Shown: positions 1 to 8,809, counted from the stretch's first letter. The stretch is 27,896 nt of DNA from Ferruginibacter sp. (GCA_025352435.1 JANXTN010000287.1:1-27896), one strand, 5' to 3'. Program-made: numbers and translations. The notes: a model not told the origin generated them from the letters alone.

Positions 1-197
1 ACACTGTAAAGTTTTTTCGGTACAAGACACAACAAACACCGCAACATTACTTATTCTATCCCACATGAATTTTATCTGCGTAGCTAACTAAAACCAATGC
101 TTATTTCTATTAAAATATGGGTTGTATAAATTAAAATATAAAACTATATTTATCTTTATTAGTAGCCCTTATAGCTTACCAACCTAAAACAAACATT

Positions 198-1061
198 ATG
201 CAAACTTTCAAAAAATCATTGTTATCTGTAACGCTACTAGCACTTGTAAATATTTGCTTTGCCCAAGCAGGTGAAGGTTCTCCAATGGATACTACCATCT
301 ATGGCAGAAATAAGGCCGTTGGTAAATATGTAAAAACTCGTGGTATAAATATGTATTACGAAACATACGGATCAGGAGAGCCGCTACTTATTATTCATGG
401 CAATGGCGGCTCTATGAATAATTTTATTTATCAAATTCCATTTTTTGAGAAGCATTATGAAGTTATTCTAGCGGATAGCCGTGCACAAGGCAAAACTAAA
501 GATGCAGGAGATTCTTTAAGCTATGAAATGATGACTGATGATTTAAATGCACTACTCGATACACTTCACGTTAAAAACGCTTTTGTAATTGGCTGGAGCG
601 ATGGTGGCATTAATGGTTTATTGCTGGCAATGCGCCATCCTGATAAAGTAAAAAAACTCGCTGTAACAGGCGCAAACCTTTGGCCTGATGAATCCGCTGT
701 TGATCCTTTTATTTACAACTGGGCAAAAAATTATTACGACTCCTTAAAGAAATTACCATTCACGCCAAATAACAAAGGAAGCCTGAAACTCACACGCTTA
801 TTAGCTTTCGAGCCACATATCAGTACAAAACAATTACAAAATATAAAATGCCCCACGCTCGTAATTGGTGGAGATCATGATGTTATTTTACCGCAGCATA
901 CAATGCTTATAGCACAATCAATTCCTAATTCTTATCTCTGGCTTCTACCAAATTCAGGGCATTCCACACCCATTTTTTACAAAGAAAAATTCAATACAGA
1001 AATAGATAATTTTTTTCAAACACCATTTAGAAAAATAGAAGGTTTTGGCAGGTTTAATTAG
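198..1061 (+). CDS. Secreted alpha/beta hydrolase
   Basis: Alpha/beta-hydrolase fold enzyme of 287 residues; the substrate cannot be read from sequence. Residues 1-23 form a signal peptide ending FAQ, so it is probably exported to the periplasm or beyond. The oxyanion region is HGNGG (67-71). The nucleophile elbow is GWSDG with Ser134. The acid is Asp226 or Asp228 in GGDHD, and the catalytic His255 sits in NSGHS, so the full triad is present. The ATG at 198 is the only start that gives a clean signal peptide. It is followed after 32 bases by a VOC-fold gene and is probably cotranscribed with it. An esterase, lactonase or haloperoxidase-like activity is possible, but no motif decides. Confidence 0.85.
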   Translation: MQTFKKSLLSVTLLALVNICFAQAGEGSPMDTTIYGRNKAVGKYVKTRGINMYYETYGSGEPLLIIHGNGGSMNNFIYQIPFFEKHYEVILADSRAQGKTKDAGDSLSYEMMTDDLNALLDTLHVKNAFVIGWSDGGINGLLLAMRHPDKVKKLAVTGANLWPDESAVDPFIYNWAKNYYDSLKKLPFTPNNKGSLKLTRLLAFEPHISTKQLQNIKCPTLVIGGDHDVILPQHTMLIAQSIPNSYLWLLPNSGHSTPIFYKEKFNTEIDNFFQTPFRKIEGFGRFN

Positions 1062-1093
1062 ATAAAATAGAAGTTTAAACCAATTATCTTCTT

Positions 1094-1519
1094 ATGCTTT
1101 TTCACGAACAACTAAAAGCTTTTATTCCGACCACAAAGCGGGCAGAAGCAAAAATATTTTACTGCGATGTGTTGGGGCTTGTATTGCTGGCGGAAGATGA
1201 ATATGCAATTGAATTCAATGCAAATGGTGTATTACTAAGAGTAGCATCTATCCCTGTTTTTACTCCGCATGCCTTCACAGTTTTAGGATGGAACGTAGAG
1301 GATATTATTTCCAAAATAAATTCTTTAAACAGTCATGGTATTTTTTGTGAGAAATATAGTTTTCTTCCTCAGAATGATCTAGGTATTTGGGTTTCACCAA
1401 ATGGTTCGCAGGTAGCATGGTTCAAAGATCCTGATGAAAACATCCTTTCATTAACACAATTACCATCTACAATAAACGAACATCAAAAAAAGTATTTAAG
1501 AAATACTCTTAATAATTAA
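1094..1519 (+). CDS. VOC-superfamily (glyoxalase/bleomycin-resistance fold) protein
   Basis: A 141-residue protein with the vicinal-oxygen-chelate layout. It opens with a beta-alpha unit near residues 8-30 (LKAFIPTTKRAEAKIFYCDV). Near the C-terminus is the typical closing strand with a DPDENILSL motif (about 112-120), where the Glu is normally a metal ligand. Family members are dioxygenases, glyoxalases or antibiotic-binding proteins, and this sequence alone does not separate them. It has no signal peptide, so it should be cytoplasmic, unlike its secreted upstream partner 32 bases away. The decayed amidohydrolase fragment begins about 70 bases after its stop. Confidence 0.75.
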   Translation: MLFHEQLKAFIPTTKRAEAKIFYCDVLGLVLLAEDEYAIEFNANGVLLRVASIPVFTPHAFTVLGWNVEDIISKINSLNSHGIFCEKYSFLPQNDLGIWVSPNGSQVAWFKDPDENILSLTQLPSTINEHQKKYLRNTLNN

Positions 1520-1587
1520 TTCATAATACAAACTTCAATGCATAAAATATTTAAAAACAATTTCTGTTGTAATTTTTTTTGTCGATG

Positions 1588-1845
1588 GGCATTTATTTAA
1601 ATTTATATGCGGACATCGCAGTTTAATCGGGCGTATACGAAGGCAACTTTTTATCGTTATTTAAAAGCACTGATCGATGCGGGTTTTGGGAAACGATTGA
1701 TGTATGGATCTGATCAAATGGCGTGGGACGATGCTATTCCTCTCCCTCTATTAAAAATGTAGAAAATGCCCCATTCCTTCATTCCTTAATGAACTACAAA
1801 AGCAGGATATTTTTTATAATAATGCAAAACAATTTTATACTCTTA
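1588..1845 (+). pseudogene. Amidohydrolase C-terminal remnant, frameshifted
   Basis: Decayed 3' end of a TIM-barrel amidohydrolase (COG2159-like, from memory of the family). Three pieces in shifted frames join into a family-like C-terminus. LNLYADIAV is at 1597-1623. A long piece with DAGFGKRLMYGSDQMAW lies within 1634-1738. IKNVENAPFL is at 1750-1779 and continues as NELQKQDIFYNNAKQF from 1788. Dropping one T near 1622-1624 restores the first junction. The third junction is an exact 8-base tandem duplication (cattcctt at 1772-1779 and 1780-1787), and removing one copy rejoins APFL to NELQ in frame. The middle junction needs a one-base change near 1739-1746. No N-terminal half is visible, so the gene is truncated as well as frameshifted. 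Confidence 0.75.
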
Positions 1846-1849
1846 AATT

Positions 1850-2056
1850 AAAAATTGCAAAAGCAAACCACAAAAACAATAAATATTGTATTTTAAATAG
1901 GTACAATAGAAAAAAGTTTTTCATTTCTAATAAATTCTTTCTTAGTTGATTAGCTCAAAAAACCATTTTAGTAAACGAAATAGTTCATGACGTTTTTTAA
2001 AAATTGCAACAGCTTTTGAATTTGCCCAACATATTTTTTTAGCAAAACAATATGTT
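1850..2056. other. AT-rich intergenic stretch
   Basis: About 200 bases between the amidohydrolase remnant and the receiver-domain gene. It is very AT-rich with A/T runs. I see no ORF with coding character, no RNA gene and no convincing -7 box. The promoter of the following gene must lie here but I cannot place it. Confidence 0.4.
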
Positions 2057-2512
2057 ATGAACAAGAACAGACCAATTATTATTATTGAAGATGATTTAGA
2101 CGATCAGTTTTTTTTAGAGACTGTGTTTAAGAAATTAAACTATGAAAATGAGCTGGTTTTTTTTGATGATGGAGAGGCTGCACTTGCTTATTTAAATACT
2201 GTAGAAACTTTGCCTTTTCTTATTTTGTCAGACATAAATATGCCAAAGCTTAATGGTCTTGAATTACGAAAAAAACTGAAGACTGATGCAGATCTGCAAC
2301 TGAAATGTATACCATATTTATTTTTTTCTACCGCTGCAAACCAACCCGCTGTAATAGAAGCATACAGTATGTCTGTACAGGGATTTTTTGTAAAACAAAA
2401 CAGTCTGGAAGATTTGGAAAAAACCATCAGTGTAATTATGGAATATTGGACAAGATGTGTAGCCCCCAATAATTTTTCTCCTGAAGTATTTTACAGCCAT
2501 ACAAATTTCTAA
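2057..2512 (+). CDS. Single-domain response regulator (CheY-like receiver)
   Basis: A 151-residue stand-alone receiver domain with no DNA-binding or enzymatic output domain. It carries the acidic cluster E11-D12-D13, the phosphoacceptor Asp59 in LSDINMPKLNG, Ser91/Thr92 at the end of beta-4, and the conserved Lys113 in FFVKQNS. It resembles the Rcp1-like receivers common in Bacteroidota, which pass phosphate between hybrid kinases or act by protein contact. No histidine kinase lies nearby, so the partner is encoded elsewhere. It stands alone on the plus strand, after a pseudogene and before a lipoprotein gene with what looks like its own promoter. Confidence 0.9.
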   Translation: MNKNRPIIIIEDDLDDQFFLETVFKKLNYENELVFFDDGEAALAYLNTVETLPFLILSDINMPKLNGLELRKKLKTDADLQLKCIPYLFFSTAANQPAVIEAYSMSVQGFFVKQNSLEDLEKTISVIMEYWTRCVAPNNFSPEVFYSHTNF

Positions 2513-2574
2513 GGCACAACATTTTAATAAATCGCTGTGGTATAAGAATTAATTAATAAGAAGAACCAAATTAC

Positions 2575-2605
2575 TTGGAATACTAACTAATGTTCGCTAT
2601 TTTCG
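2575..2605 (+). promoter_or_regulatory. Candidate Bacteroidota promoter for the CHRD lipoprotein
   Basis: TTG at 2575-2577, a 20-base spacer, then TATTTTCG at 2598-2605. This is one mismatch from the Bacteroidota -7 consensus TAnnTTTG and has the expected spacing. Transcription would start near 2610, about 19 bases before the ATG at 2629, which supports that start over the upstream in-frame ATG at 2590. Confidence 0.35.
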
Positions 2606-2628
2606 TTTTACAATTAAAAATAAAAATT

Positions 2629-3456
2629 ATGAAATTGTTCTTTCGTTCCCTTGCATTTTTTTCCTTGGCTATTTTTCTTTTTACTTCTTGTAATAAAGAC
2701 GAAGTAATGACACCTACACCTGCTCCGACTGTTGTTAAAGAATACAGCATAAAAATGAGTGCGGCCAATGAAATTGCTGCTAATACTCGTCCTGAAACAT
2801 CTACTGCATCATTAAAAATATATTCAGACAATACCGTAACGCTAAGTTCTACTTTCAGCAATTTTACAGCGGGAGATACGATAAAAGCTGCACACATACA
2901 TGTGGGCGACGCAGTGAGCAACGGTTCAATTGTTTTACCCTTTACTATCGTAGTAGCAGGTGCTAATGTAGAAGCAAAGGCAACAGACGTTAGGCAAACT
3001 TTGATTGACAGTCTTAAAAGTAATGTTACCGAATTTTATGCAAACATTCATACTTCGCAATTTCCTGGTGGCTTAGCACGGGGGCAGATTGGTAAAAATA
3101 TTTTGCAGGCATACAATGTTTCTTTAAGCGGTGCAAACGAGCCAACCCCAGTAACAACAACTGCTACCGGAATTGCCCTTGTAAGAATTAATGAGGACAA
3201 TAAAATGTTTTCTAAAATTACTATCAGCAATTTAGAAACAGGAGATACATTGCGTTTTGCACATATCCACTTCGGCGTTACAGGTGTTAACGGCCCAGTA
3301 ATCACAAACCTTGCGGACACAAGAAATGATTTTGCAACTACTCAAACAAGAACTATAAGCGCGGGTTTAGCTGATTCTATAGCAACAAAAACGGTTTATG
3401 TAAATGTGCACTCAAATTTTTCGCCGGGTGGAAAGATGAGAGGACAAATAAGATAA
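2629..3456 (+). CDS. Lipoprotein with two CHRD domains
   Basis: A 275-residue lipoprotein. From the ATG at 2629 it has a short Lys start, a hydrophobic stretch and lipobox LFTSC with Cys21. An earlier in-frame ATG at 2590 would add 13 residues before the signal, and the candidate promoter argues against it. Two homologous repeats follow. CHRD 1 spans about residues 39-155, with AANE, AHIHVG, and FPGGLARGQI at its end. CHRD 2 spans about 160-275, with GANEPTPV, AHIHFG, and FSPGGKMRGQIR closing the protein. CHRD domains were named from chordin, and their biochemical role in bacteria is not established. The protein is probably anchored in the outer membrane. A strong terminator starts 19 bases after the stop. 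Confidence 0.85.
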   Translation: MKLFFRSLAFFSLAIFLFTSCNKDEVMTPTPAPTVVKEYSIKMSAANEIAANTRPETSTASLKIYSDNTVTLSSTFSNFTAGDTIKAAHIHVGDAVSNGSIVLPFTIVVAGANVEAKATDVRQTLIDSLKSNVTEFYANIHTSQFPGGLARGQIGKNILQAYNVSLSGANEPTPVTTTATGIALVRINEDNKMFSKITISNLETGDTLRFAHIHFGVTGVNGPVITNLADTRNDFATTQTRTISAGLADSIATKTVYVNVHSNFSPGGKMRGQIR

Positions 3457-3475
3457 TAAATCAGATTTCTATTTG

Positions 3476-3528
3476 CCCAAAATCATCATAATATACTGTT
3501 CAATGATGATTTTGGGTTTTTTTATTTT
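3476..3528 (+). terminator. Intrinsic terminator after the CHRD lipoprotein
   Basis: A perfect 14-bp inverted repeat (3476-3489 with 3503-3516, CCCAAAATCATCAT and its complement) with a 13-base loop, followed by a T-rich run. The T tract is only on the plus-strand side, so it mainly serves the CHRD gene, although it also lies just beyond the 3' end of the convergent yeiH-like gene. Confidence 0.9.
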
Positions 3529-3552
3529 TGTAAAAAGAAGTAAAATAATAAT

Positions 3553-4524
3553 TTATACCACCCACAACACAACTGCCCATAAAGCAGATACTGAAATAAC
3601 TATCCATAAAATAAAAGCCTGCAGCAAAGGCATAGCGCCAACAGATTGCAAAACCTTTTTTGATAAACCGGCCCCTATTAAAAACAACGTGAGCGTAAGT
3701 CCTGCTTTCGCAATACTTACAATATAATGCCCATACTGCTGTACAAATGGTATGTAAGAATTTATTATCATAGCTATTATAAAGAATCCTATGAAATAAG
3801 GAATTTTAATTTTAGTGTTTCTATTTTTAAATAAAAAAGTTGAAAGAAATGCAACCGGAATAATCCACAATGCTCTTGCTAATTTAATGGTGGTTGCTAT
3901 TTCCAATGCTTGCGTTCCATACTTGCTTGCAGCACCCACTACTGAACTTGTATCATGTATTGCAATGGCACACCAGAGTCCAAACTGCCCCTGTGTTAAT
4001 TGTAATTGATGTCCAATAAAAGGAAACGTGATGAGAGCAATGGAATTAAGTATAAACACTGCGCCCAATGCAATTGATATCTGTTTTTCTTCAGCTTTAA
4101 TTACCGGAGAAATTGCAGCAATTGCACTGCCCCCACAAATTGCTGTACCGGTAGAAATTAAATAAGAGGTTTTCTTTTCTGTTTTTAAAATTCGTCCCAA
4201 GAAATATCCAAAAACCAATGTGCCTATAATAGATACTATTGTAAATAAAATTCCTTCTTTTCCTGCTTTTAGAGCACTGTGAACATTCATGCCAAAACCT
4301 AAGCCCACTACAGAAATTTTGAGTAACAGTTGTGTAGCTCTATTATTATTTTTTTGATATGGATGTCCTACAAATAATGCGATTACCAGCCCCAAAAGCA
4401 AGGCTATAGGTGGCGATACGAAAGGAGTTAAACAAAATAAAGCAAGGACTAAGAAGATGATTTTTTTTACAAAATCCGATGTCGGTTCCAATTTAGTGTT
4501 CTCACTACTTTCAGGATTGTCCAT
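3553..4524 (-). CDS. yeiH: YeiH/UPF0324-family putative sulfate exporter
   Basis: A 323-residue polytopic inner-membrane protein, about the usual length for the YeiH family (putative sulfate exporter; substrate not firmly established). Roughly ten hydrophobic segments follow a short cytoplasmic N-terminus. Family-like features are the Gly-rich VVGLGFGMNVHSALKAG segment, STGTAICGGSAIAAISPVI (about 125-143) and the WCAIAIHDTSSVVGAAS segment (about 184-200). The late helix LFLIGAGLSKKVL is also typical. The ATG at 4524 is well supported, since residues 1-15 are polar and precede the first helix. The gene stands alone, convergent with the CHRD gene, and an 18-bp palindrome 22 bases upstream of the start may be its operator. 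Confidence 0.85.
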   Translation of the reverse strand: MDNPESSENTKLEPTSDFVKKIIFLVLALFCLTPFVSPPIALLLGLVIALFVGHPYQKNNNRATQLLLKISVVGLGFGMNVHSALKAGKEGILFTIVSIIGTLVFGYFLGRILKTEKKTSYLISTGTAICGGSAIAAISPVIKAEEKQISIALGAVFILNSIALITFPFIGHQLQLTQGQFGLWCAIAIHDTSSVVGAASKYGTQALEIATTIKLARALWIIPVAFLSTFLFKNRNTKIKIPYFIGFFIIAMIINSYIPFVQQYGHYIVSIAKAGLTLTLFLIGAGLSKKVLQSVGAMPLLQAFILWIVISVSALWAVVLWVV

Positions 4525-4545
4525 GCATTTATTTTGCTGTAAAAC

Positions 4546-4563
4546 TGTTGTTTTAAAACAACA
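4546..4563. promoter_or_regulatory. 18-bp perfect palindrome upstream of yeiH (candidate operator)
   Basis: TGTTGTTTTAAAACAACA is perfectly self-complementary over 18 bases with no loop. That suits a dimeric regulator rather than a terminator. It lies 22 bases before the yeiH-like start and 66 bases after the end of the upstream hydrolase gene. No regulator gene is adjacent, so the binding protein is unknown. Confidence 0.45.
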
Positions 4564-4629
4564 TATTATATTTTAAAAAGTGATGCTGCATAATTTAAAG
4601 TAATAGAATTTTGTTACTACTTTTTTAAT

Positions 4630-5268
4630 TTAGCTTAAGTGAGGATTGTTTTTTTTCTCATCTCCGATTTTTGTAACCGGACCATGACCACTGTAAACCA
4701 AAGTATCTTCAGGCAAGGCTAGGAGTTGTTCTTTTATACTTTTGATAAGCTGCTCATGATTACCACCCGGTAAGTCAGTTCTGCCAATACTGTTTCTAAA
4801 CAATGCATCACCACTAATTACAAATTTATCTTTGGCGCTATAAAAAGCTAAACTGCCCGGGCTATGACCCGGTACCAATAACACTTTTAAAACATCTTGA
4901 CCTAATGTTATACTGTCGCCTTCATTAAGTAATTTAAATTCTCCGGAGTAATTATCAAAGGGCATATCATACATTAAACCACTTGTAGGTGCAAATGCTA
5001 AAACTGCTTTTTCATCTTCATGAATATTTAGCAACAGATTATATTTTTCGGATAGGAATTTATTTCCAAATACATGATCCAAATGGCAATGGGTATTTAT
5101 AAGCATTTTCGGTGTCAAATTATTGCTTTTTACATAAGCAACCAATTCTTCCTTTTCCGCATCAAAGTAACAACCGGGGTCTATGATAATACAGTCGTTA
5201 AACTCATTGTAAAGTATATACGTATTCTCCTGTATTGGACTAAATTCGAATGATTTTATTGTAAGCAT
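4630..5268 (-). CDS. MBL-fold hydrolase, glyoxalase II-like
   Basis: A 212-residue metallo-beta-lactamase-fold enzyme of the small glyoxalase-II/YcbL type. Metal ligands are visible: THCHLDH with His60, His62, Asp64 and His65; His135 in PGHSPGS; Asp154 in SGDALF; and His195 in YSGHGP. It probably hydrolyses thioesters such as S-lactoylglutathione analogues, but the substrate is inferred. The ATG at 5268 gives MLTIKSFEFSPIQENTYILY, the usual family start. The reading frame extends upstream to a TTG that adds 14 unlikely residues. It is cytoplasmic and transcribed divergently from the large outer-membrane protein gene at 5341. Confidence 0.9.
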   Translation of the reverse strand: MLTIKSFEFSPIQENTYILYNEFNDCIIIDPGCYFDAEKEELVAYVKSNNLTPKMLINTHCHLDHVFGNKFLSEKYNLLLNIHEDEKAVLAFAPTSGLMYDMPFDNYSGEFKLLNEGDSITLGQDVLKVLLVPGHSPGSLAFYSAKDKFVISGDALFRNSIGRTDLPGGNHEQLIKSIKEQLLALPEDTLVYSGHGPVTKIGDEKKNNPHLS

Positions 5269-5340
5269 GTATGCTGATTTAAAATGATTTAAATTGTATA
5301 GTGTAATCAAGTAATTTTAAGACTCAATATAAAAGATAGT

Positions 5341-8300
5341 ATGGCAAAGTTCAGCAGAATAATTTTTATTTCCTTCATATTCATTTTTTCAGCCCTTGTA
5401 TCCACAGCACAGGTGAGTGCTGTTACTTTTGGAAAAAACAGAATTCAATATAAAAAATTTAAGTGGCAGTTTTATCAGACCCAAAACTTTAATGTTTACT
5501 TCTATGATGGTGGGCAGGAACTTGCAAAATTTACTGCACAGGTTGCCGAAAAAGAATTGCCACAAATAGAAGCAGCTGCAGAATACAGTCTACAACGCAG
5601 AGCTAATATTATTTTATACAATGAATTTGCAGATAAAAAACAAACCAACATTGGGTTGGAATCTGATATCTTGAATGCTGGCTCAGTGACAAAACTAGTA
5701 AACAATAAAATGGTTATTTATTATGATGCAAACCATTACAATTTAAAGCGACAGCTAAGACAAGGCATTGCAGATATCATAACAAAAAATGTTTTATTTG
5801 GAGATGACTTGGGCGAAGTTGCCAGCAACCAAACATTGTTGGATTTACCTGTATGGCTTACTGATGGGTATGTAGCTTACCTTGGCGAAAACTGGAGTAC
5901 AGATTTGGATGATGAACTTAAAAGCGAAATGCTTAGTGGAAATTACAATAAGTTTTCAAAGTTTGCTTTTGAAAAGCCGTTACTTGCAGGTCATGCATTT
6001 TGGTATTATATAGAGGAGAAATACAAAAAAGAAAACGTTACTTATTTTCTATACCTGGCAAGAGTGTATAAAAATTTAAACAAGGCAAGTAAGCAAATAA
6101 CTAAACTTACATTTAAAGAATTGCAGACTGCTTTTATGGAATATCAGGATGATAAATATTCTAAAGATATTGCCCGCCGCAAAGCATATCCTAAAGGAAA
6201 TTATGTAGATGGTTTTGACATTAGCAAACGTTTAAATTATTACCGATTTAATGTAAACCCAAATAAAAAGAATAACGATTATGTAGTTACACAATTTAAA
6301 AAGGGTATCGTTCGGTTAATACTAAACGAAGGTTACGAAAACAAAACGCTGCTTAAATATGGTACTAGATCATATGAGGCTGAAGTGAACCCAAGTTATC
6401 CGTTGGTAGCCTGGGATCCAAAAGGAACAAGGATTTCCGTTATTTACACAACTGAAGGGCATCTTAAATTATTTGTGTACGATGTACTTAGTAATTTAAA
6501 ACAATACACGTTCGATATTACGGATAAGTTTGATCAGGTGCAGGATGTAAAGTACATGTTGGATAGCCGTACATTGCTTTTATCTGCTGTAAAAAATGGT
6601 CATGCAGATATTTACACTTTTGCTATAGAAAAAGAAAAAGTTACGCAGATTACAAACGATGTGTATGATGATCTTGATGCTACGTTTGTATCTTTTCCGG
6701 GCAAGACAGGAATAATGTATGCAAGTAACAGACCGAGCGCTGCTGCAAAAACTGCAGACACTGTGTTACCAAGTGATAACCGTTTTAATGTTTTTTTAAT
6801 AACCAACTTTGGTGACAAGCCCGAGCTTAATCAGATAACGCAGCTTACCAATTTGAAATATGGTAATGCTCGTTTTCCTACACCATACAACAGCAACCAC
6901 TTTACTTTTGTAAGTGATGAAAATGGTATTGGTAATCGCTATGCGGGTTTCTTTACTACAAAGGCGGAAGGTCTTGATACATTGGTCTTAATTGGAGATG
7001 ATATACTTCGTAATCCATCTCAAAAAGAAGTAGACAGTACATTACGGGTTTTTAAAAAAACAGATATTGATTCTGTAGCAGTGGTAGCAGTTTCATCAGA
7101 TTCTGCATACATTTTCCCGCTTACAAATTACCCGAGCTCACTTGCAGAAAGCAGAGTTGCCGGCGATAATAACCAGGTAAGTGAAGTAACCCGACAAAGT
7201 GACGAGAAGATTTTATACAAACTTAAAATAGATGAGAATACATTGTATAAAAGAAATGTGAGTGCTTTGCCCACTGAGTATGCCAAAAAATTAATGAGAG
7301 AAAGCCGGCTTACAAAAGTAAATCCGGTAACGGGAAAGCCTTTTGTGCCTAATACTACTGCCACCGATACAGCAAAAAAATCAAATGACTTTTTCCAGAC
7401 CGAATTTGGTTCAGATTCTACAAAGAAATCTTCAATTGAAAAAACTGTCATATCGGTAGTTAAGGATGATGATAATGTATTAGCAAGGGCCAAGTTGTTT
7501 GTATATAAACCGAAGAAATTTTCTGCAGATTATGGCTCAGCCGGTTTTAATAACAGTGTGCTCATCAACAGGTATCAACCATACCAAGGCGGCGCAGGCC
7601 CTATAATGCTTAACAGCGGAAGTCCTCTAAATGGTCTTATCCGTTTGGGTACATCAGATTTGATGGAAGATATAAAAATTACGGGCGGTTTTAAAATAGG
7701 TACCAATCTTAAAGACAACGAGTGGTTGCTCAATTACCAAAATTTAAAACGCAGAATTGATTGGGGGCTCACCTATTATAGAAATGTTCAAAGTCTTTCC
7801 TTTGTAACAAATGGTACTCCTCCGCAATACTTAAATGGTAAACAATTTACCAATTTATACCAGGCTAATATTTCGTACCCATTTGATGAAACAAAAAGCA
7901 TAAGATTCAGCACCGGCATCAGGGCAGACAATCAGGTTGTAAATGCAAACCTACAATTGCCTGCAACTTTGTTGGTAAAAAATAATCTTACATTATATCA
8001 AACAACTCATCTTGAATTTGTATATGATAACAGCATTGCTACTGCACAAAACATTTACAATGGTGCCAGAGCAAAAGTGTATGTAGATTATAACAGGCAG
8101 GTAAACAAGGTGCAGTTTGCTAACGGTCCAAATACTTACAACGTTGGTTTTGATGCCCGTTACTATTATCCCATTTACCGAAACTTCATTTGGGCAGGTC
8201 GAGCTGCAGGAGATTTTAGTTTTGGCAATCAAAAACTAATTTATTATCTCGGCGGTGTAGATGGTTGGTTAATGTTTGGCAACAATACAAAAAAAGATGG

Positions 8301-8793
8301 CAGCGATAAATATTTTATAACAAATAATCCGCCGGCTCAAGATAAAGAATATGCTTTTCAAAGCCTTGCTGTAAATATGCGTGGGTTTTTACAAAATATT
8401 GCCAGCGGCAATAATGCCGTAGTTTTCAACAGTGAATTCAGGTTGCCTGTATTCACTACATTATTTGATAAAACTATAAACAATGCGTTCGTCCGAAATT
8501 TTCAGTTAATACAATTTATAGATCTTGGAACTGCCTGGAATGGAGGCTTTAACAGCATTAAACGTCCGAATATTCCTTACAACTCTTCATCAAATCCAAA
8601 TTTCCCCAACGATCCGGGGCCGGTTACAGTAAGGGTAAGAGCCGGTGGTATTGGCCCTTTTGCCGGAGGGTACGGCTTTGGAGCTCGGAGTACTTTGCTT
8701 GGTTATTTTGTAAAATTTGATGCAGCATGGCAGATGAACGGACTGTTTAAAGGCAAGCCTCAAAAATATATTTCTTTAGGTTTAGATTTTTAA
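5341..8793 (+). CDS. Large outer-membrane protein: degenerate peptidase-MA-like domain, TolB-like propeller and C-terminal beta-barrel
   Basis: A 1150-residue exported protein. Residues 1-23 are a signal peptide (VSTAQ end). Residues 30-270 look like a peptidase-MA-type region with LPVWLTDGYVAYLGE at about 169-183, but the place where HExxH is expected reads RQGIADII (140-147). I therefore infer a non-catalytic relative. Residues 290-560 contain repeated blades (for example VAWDPKGTRISV and TGIMYASNRPS) of a PD40/TolB-like propeller. A polar linker covers about 560-760. The C-terminal 370 or so residues alternate as an outer-membrane barrel and end LGLDF with terminal Phe, the usual barrel signal. 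Such proteins are usually annotated only as surface antigen or TolB-like. It is monocistronic with a strong terminator. Confidence 0.8.
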   Translation: MAKFSRIIFISFIFIFSALVSTAQVSAVTFGKNRIQYKKFKWQFYQTQNFNVYFYDGGQELAKFTAQVAEKELPQIEAAAEYSLQRRANIILYNEFADKKQTNIGLESDILNAGSVTKLVNNKMVIYYDANHYNLKRQLRQGIADIITKNVLFGDDLGEVASNQTLLDLPVWLTDGYVAYLGENWSTDLDDELKSEMLSGNYNKFSKFAFEKPLLAGHAFWYYIEEKYKKENVTYFLYLARVYKNLNKASKQITKLTFKELQTAFMEYQDDKYSKDIARRKAYPKGNYVDGFDISKRLNYYRFNVNPNKKNNDYVVTQFKKGIVRLILNEGYENKTLLKYGTRSYEAEVNPSYPLVAWDPKGTRISVIYTTEGHLKLFVYDVLSNLKQYTFDITDKFDQVQDVKYMLDSRTLLLSAVKNGHADIYTFAIEKEKVTQITNDVYDDLDATFVSFPGKTGIMYASNRPSAAAKTADTVLPSDNRFNVFLITNFGDKPELNQITQLTNLKYGNARFPTPYNSNHFTFVSDENGIGNRYAGFFTTKAEGLDTLVLIGDDILRNPSQKEVDSTLRVFKKTDIDSVAVVAVSSDSAYIFPLTNYPSSLAESRVAGDNNQVSEVTRQSDEKILYKLKIDENTLYKRNVSALPTEYAKKLMRESRLTKVNPVTGKPFVPNTTATDTAKKSNDFFQTEFGSDSTKKSSIEKTVISVVKDDDNVLARAKLFVYKPKKFSADYGSAGFNNSVLINRYQPYQGGAGPIMLNSGSPLNGLIRLGTSDLMEDIKITGGFKIGTNLKDNEWLLNYQNLKRRIDWGLTYYRNVQSLSFVTNGTPPQYLNGKQFTNLYQANISYPFDETKSIRFSTGIRADNQVVNANLQLPATLLVKNNLTLYQTTHLEFVYDNSIATAQNIYNGARAKVYVDYNRQVNKVQFANGPNTYNVGFDARYYYPIYRNFIWAGRAAGDFSFGNQKLIYYLGGVDGWLMFGNNTKKDGSDKYFITNNPPAQDKEYAFQSLAVNMRGFLQNIASGNNAVVFNSEFRLPVFTTLFDKTINNAFVRNFQLIQFIDLGTAWNGGFNSIKRPNIPYNSSSNPNFPNDPGPVTVRVRAGGIGPFAGGYGFGARSTLLGYFVKFDAAWQMNGLFKGKPQKYISLGLDF

Positions 8794-8809
8794 AATTAAT
8801 TGATAAATA

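Noticed and set aside
2188..2500. Two frames antisense to the receiver gene
   Set aside because: The receiver gene has every phosphotransfer residue, and the antisense text has no recognisable features.
4630..5310. Longer start of the MBL hydrolase at 5310
   Set aside because: It uses TTG and adds 14 residues before the family-typical MLTIKSF start; the ATG at 5268 is better.
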